From NCBI RefSeq assembly GCF_026107455.2, contig NZ_JAPCHY010000008.1, positions 164,566-228,565 on the forward strand: 64,000 nt of DNA. Direction: 5' to 3'. Below, one piece after another: positions 63,876 through 64,000 of this stretch (position 1 is the first letter of the stretch; every line of letters starts with the position of its first letter). This DNA is from Xanthomonas chitinilytica (GTDB lineage Bacteria; Pseudomonadota; Gammaproteobacteria; Xanthomonadales; Xanthomonadaceae). A program made the translations under genes and the position numbers. Below the pieces are notes generated by a model, which was not told the DNA's origin, ran no database searches, and saw nothing but the letters and a program-made list of their open reading frames with translations.

Positions 63876-64000
63876 CCTAGCTGTGATCTCTCAGTAGGTT
63901 GTTCATCCGGGGCATCTCTGGAAGATGGAGGTTGCGAAGCCAACCCAGCCCCCAGGAGCCCCGGATGAACCTGCATAAACATGCCCGTCTTACGCCTCGC
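63876..64000 (+). mobile_element. Left end of an IS481-family insertion sequence (truncated by window)
   Basis: A terminal sequence starting TGTGATCTCTCAGTAG at 63882 abuts CCTAGC (63876-63881), matching the NCTAGN insertion target known for IS481. The transposase reading frame starts at 63965. The right end lies beyond the window. Confidence 0.75.
63965..64000 (+). CDS. IS481-family transposase, N-terminal fragment in window
   Basis: Twelve residues visible (MNLHKHARLTPR) before the window ends. This start is typical of IS481 transposases in xanthomonads. GGAGCCCC precedes the ATG. Confidence 0.8.
   Translation, partial: MNLHKHARLTPR

Overview
This is a high-GC stretch of a Gram-negative bacterial chromosome. 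The gene content, the REP-like hairpins built on a GTAGGAGCGAC...GTCGCGAC unit, the TonB and Lrp-type genes and the IS481 end point to a Xanthomonadaceae/Lysobacteraceae member (Stenotrophomonas, Pseudoxanthomonas, Luteimonas and relatives). That placement is inference. No rRNA, tRNA or CRISPR array was found.

Layout. (1) 1-2032: the 3' part of aceE and its terminator. (2) 2043-9015: a visibly lower-GC accessory island, all on the minus strand. It carries a type II restriction-modification unit: a C5-cytosine methyltransferase with its own HTH, a 94-residue unknown, a Vsr nickase, and an MvaI/BcnI-type endonuclease. After a hairpin comes a three-gene cassette led by a GHKL ATPase. A perfect 23-bp palindrome upstream of the methyltransferase is the likely autoregulatory operator. 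This is the strongest candidate here for an under-described system. (3) 9109-13199: a thiamine-salvage cluster with a TPP riboswitch, a TonB receptor, a PnuC-type permease and, upstream, an APH-fold kinase. (4) 13400-33620: mostly housekeeping and envelope functions: an SGNH acyltransferase with a lipoprotein, an amidohydrolase, an HPP membrane protein, a YHYH-excalibur protein, an orphan ExbD, a PadR/HAAS pair with twin operators, an arylamine N-acetyltransferase, UspA, a beta-propeller, methyltransferases, a cupin, an S9 peptidase and an MFS exporter.

(5) 33641-38508: an NQO-type reductase divergent from a frameshifted LysR gene, then an Lrp regulator divergent from ornithine cyclodeaminase and a CtlX-like hydrolase, which would form a citrulline-to-ornithine-to-proline route. 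(6) 39003-50809: RluA, a CHASE-PAS-GGDEF-EAL protein, membrane proteins, an M20 peptidase, a Sel1 protein, two small coupled genes, a methyltransferase and a patatin. (7) 51372-53485: tandem paralogous membrane-anchored proteins with almost identical 3' ends. (8) 53827-59960: a GH18 protein, a lytic transglycosylase, a TPR protein and an NHL-propeller/M23 fusion. (9) 60088-63788: an ECF42-type sigma factor with its DGPF (YCII), VOC and DUF1428 partners, preceded by a promoter that fits the ECF42 consensus. (10) 63882-64000: the left end of an IS481-family element next to a CTAG target.

Most start codons were reassigned inward from the longest open frame by using ribosome binding sites, signal peptides and overlaps. 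GC-rich third positions create many long spurious frames on the opposite strand; these are omitted.
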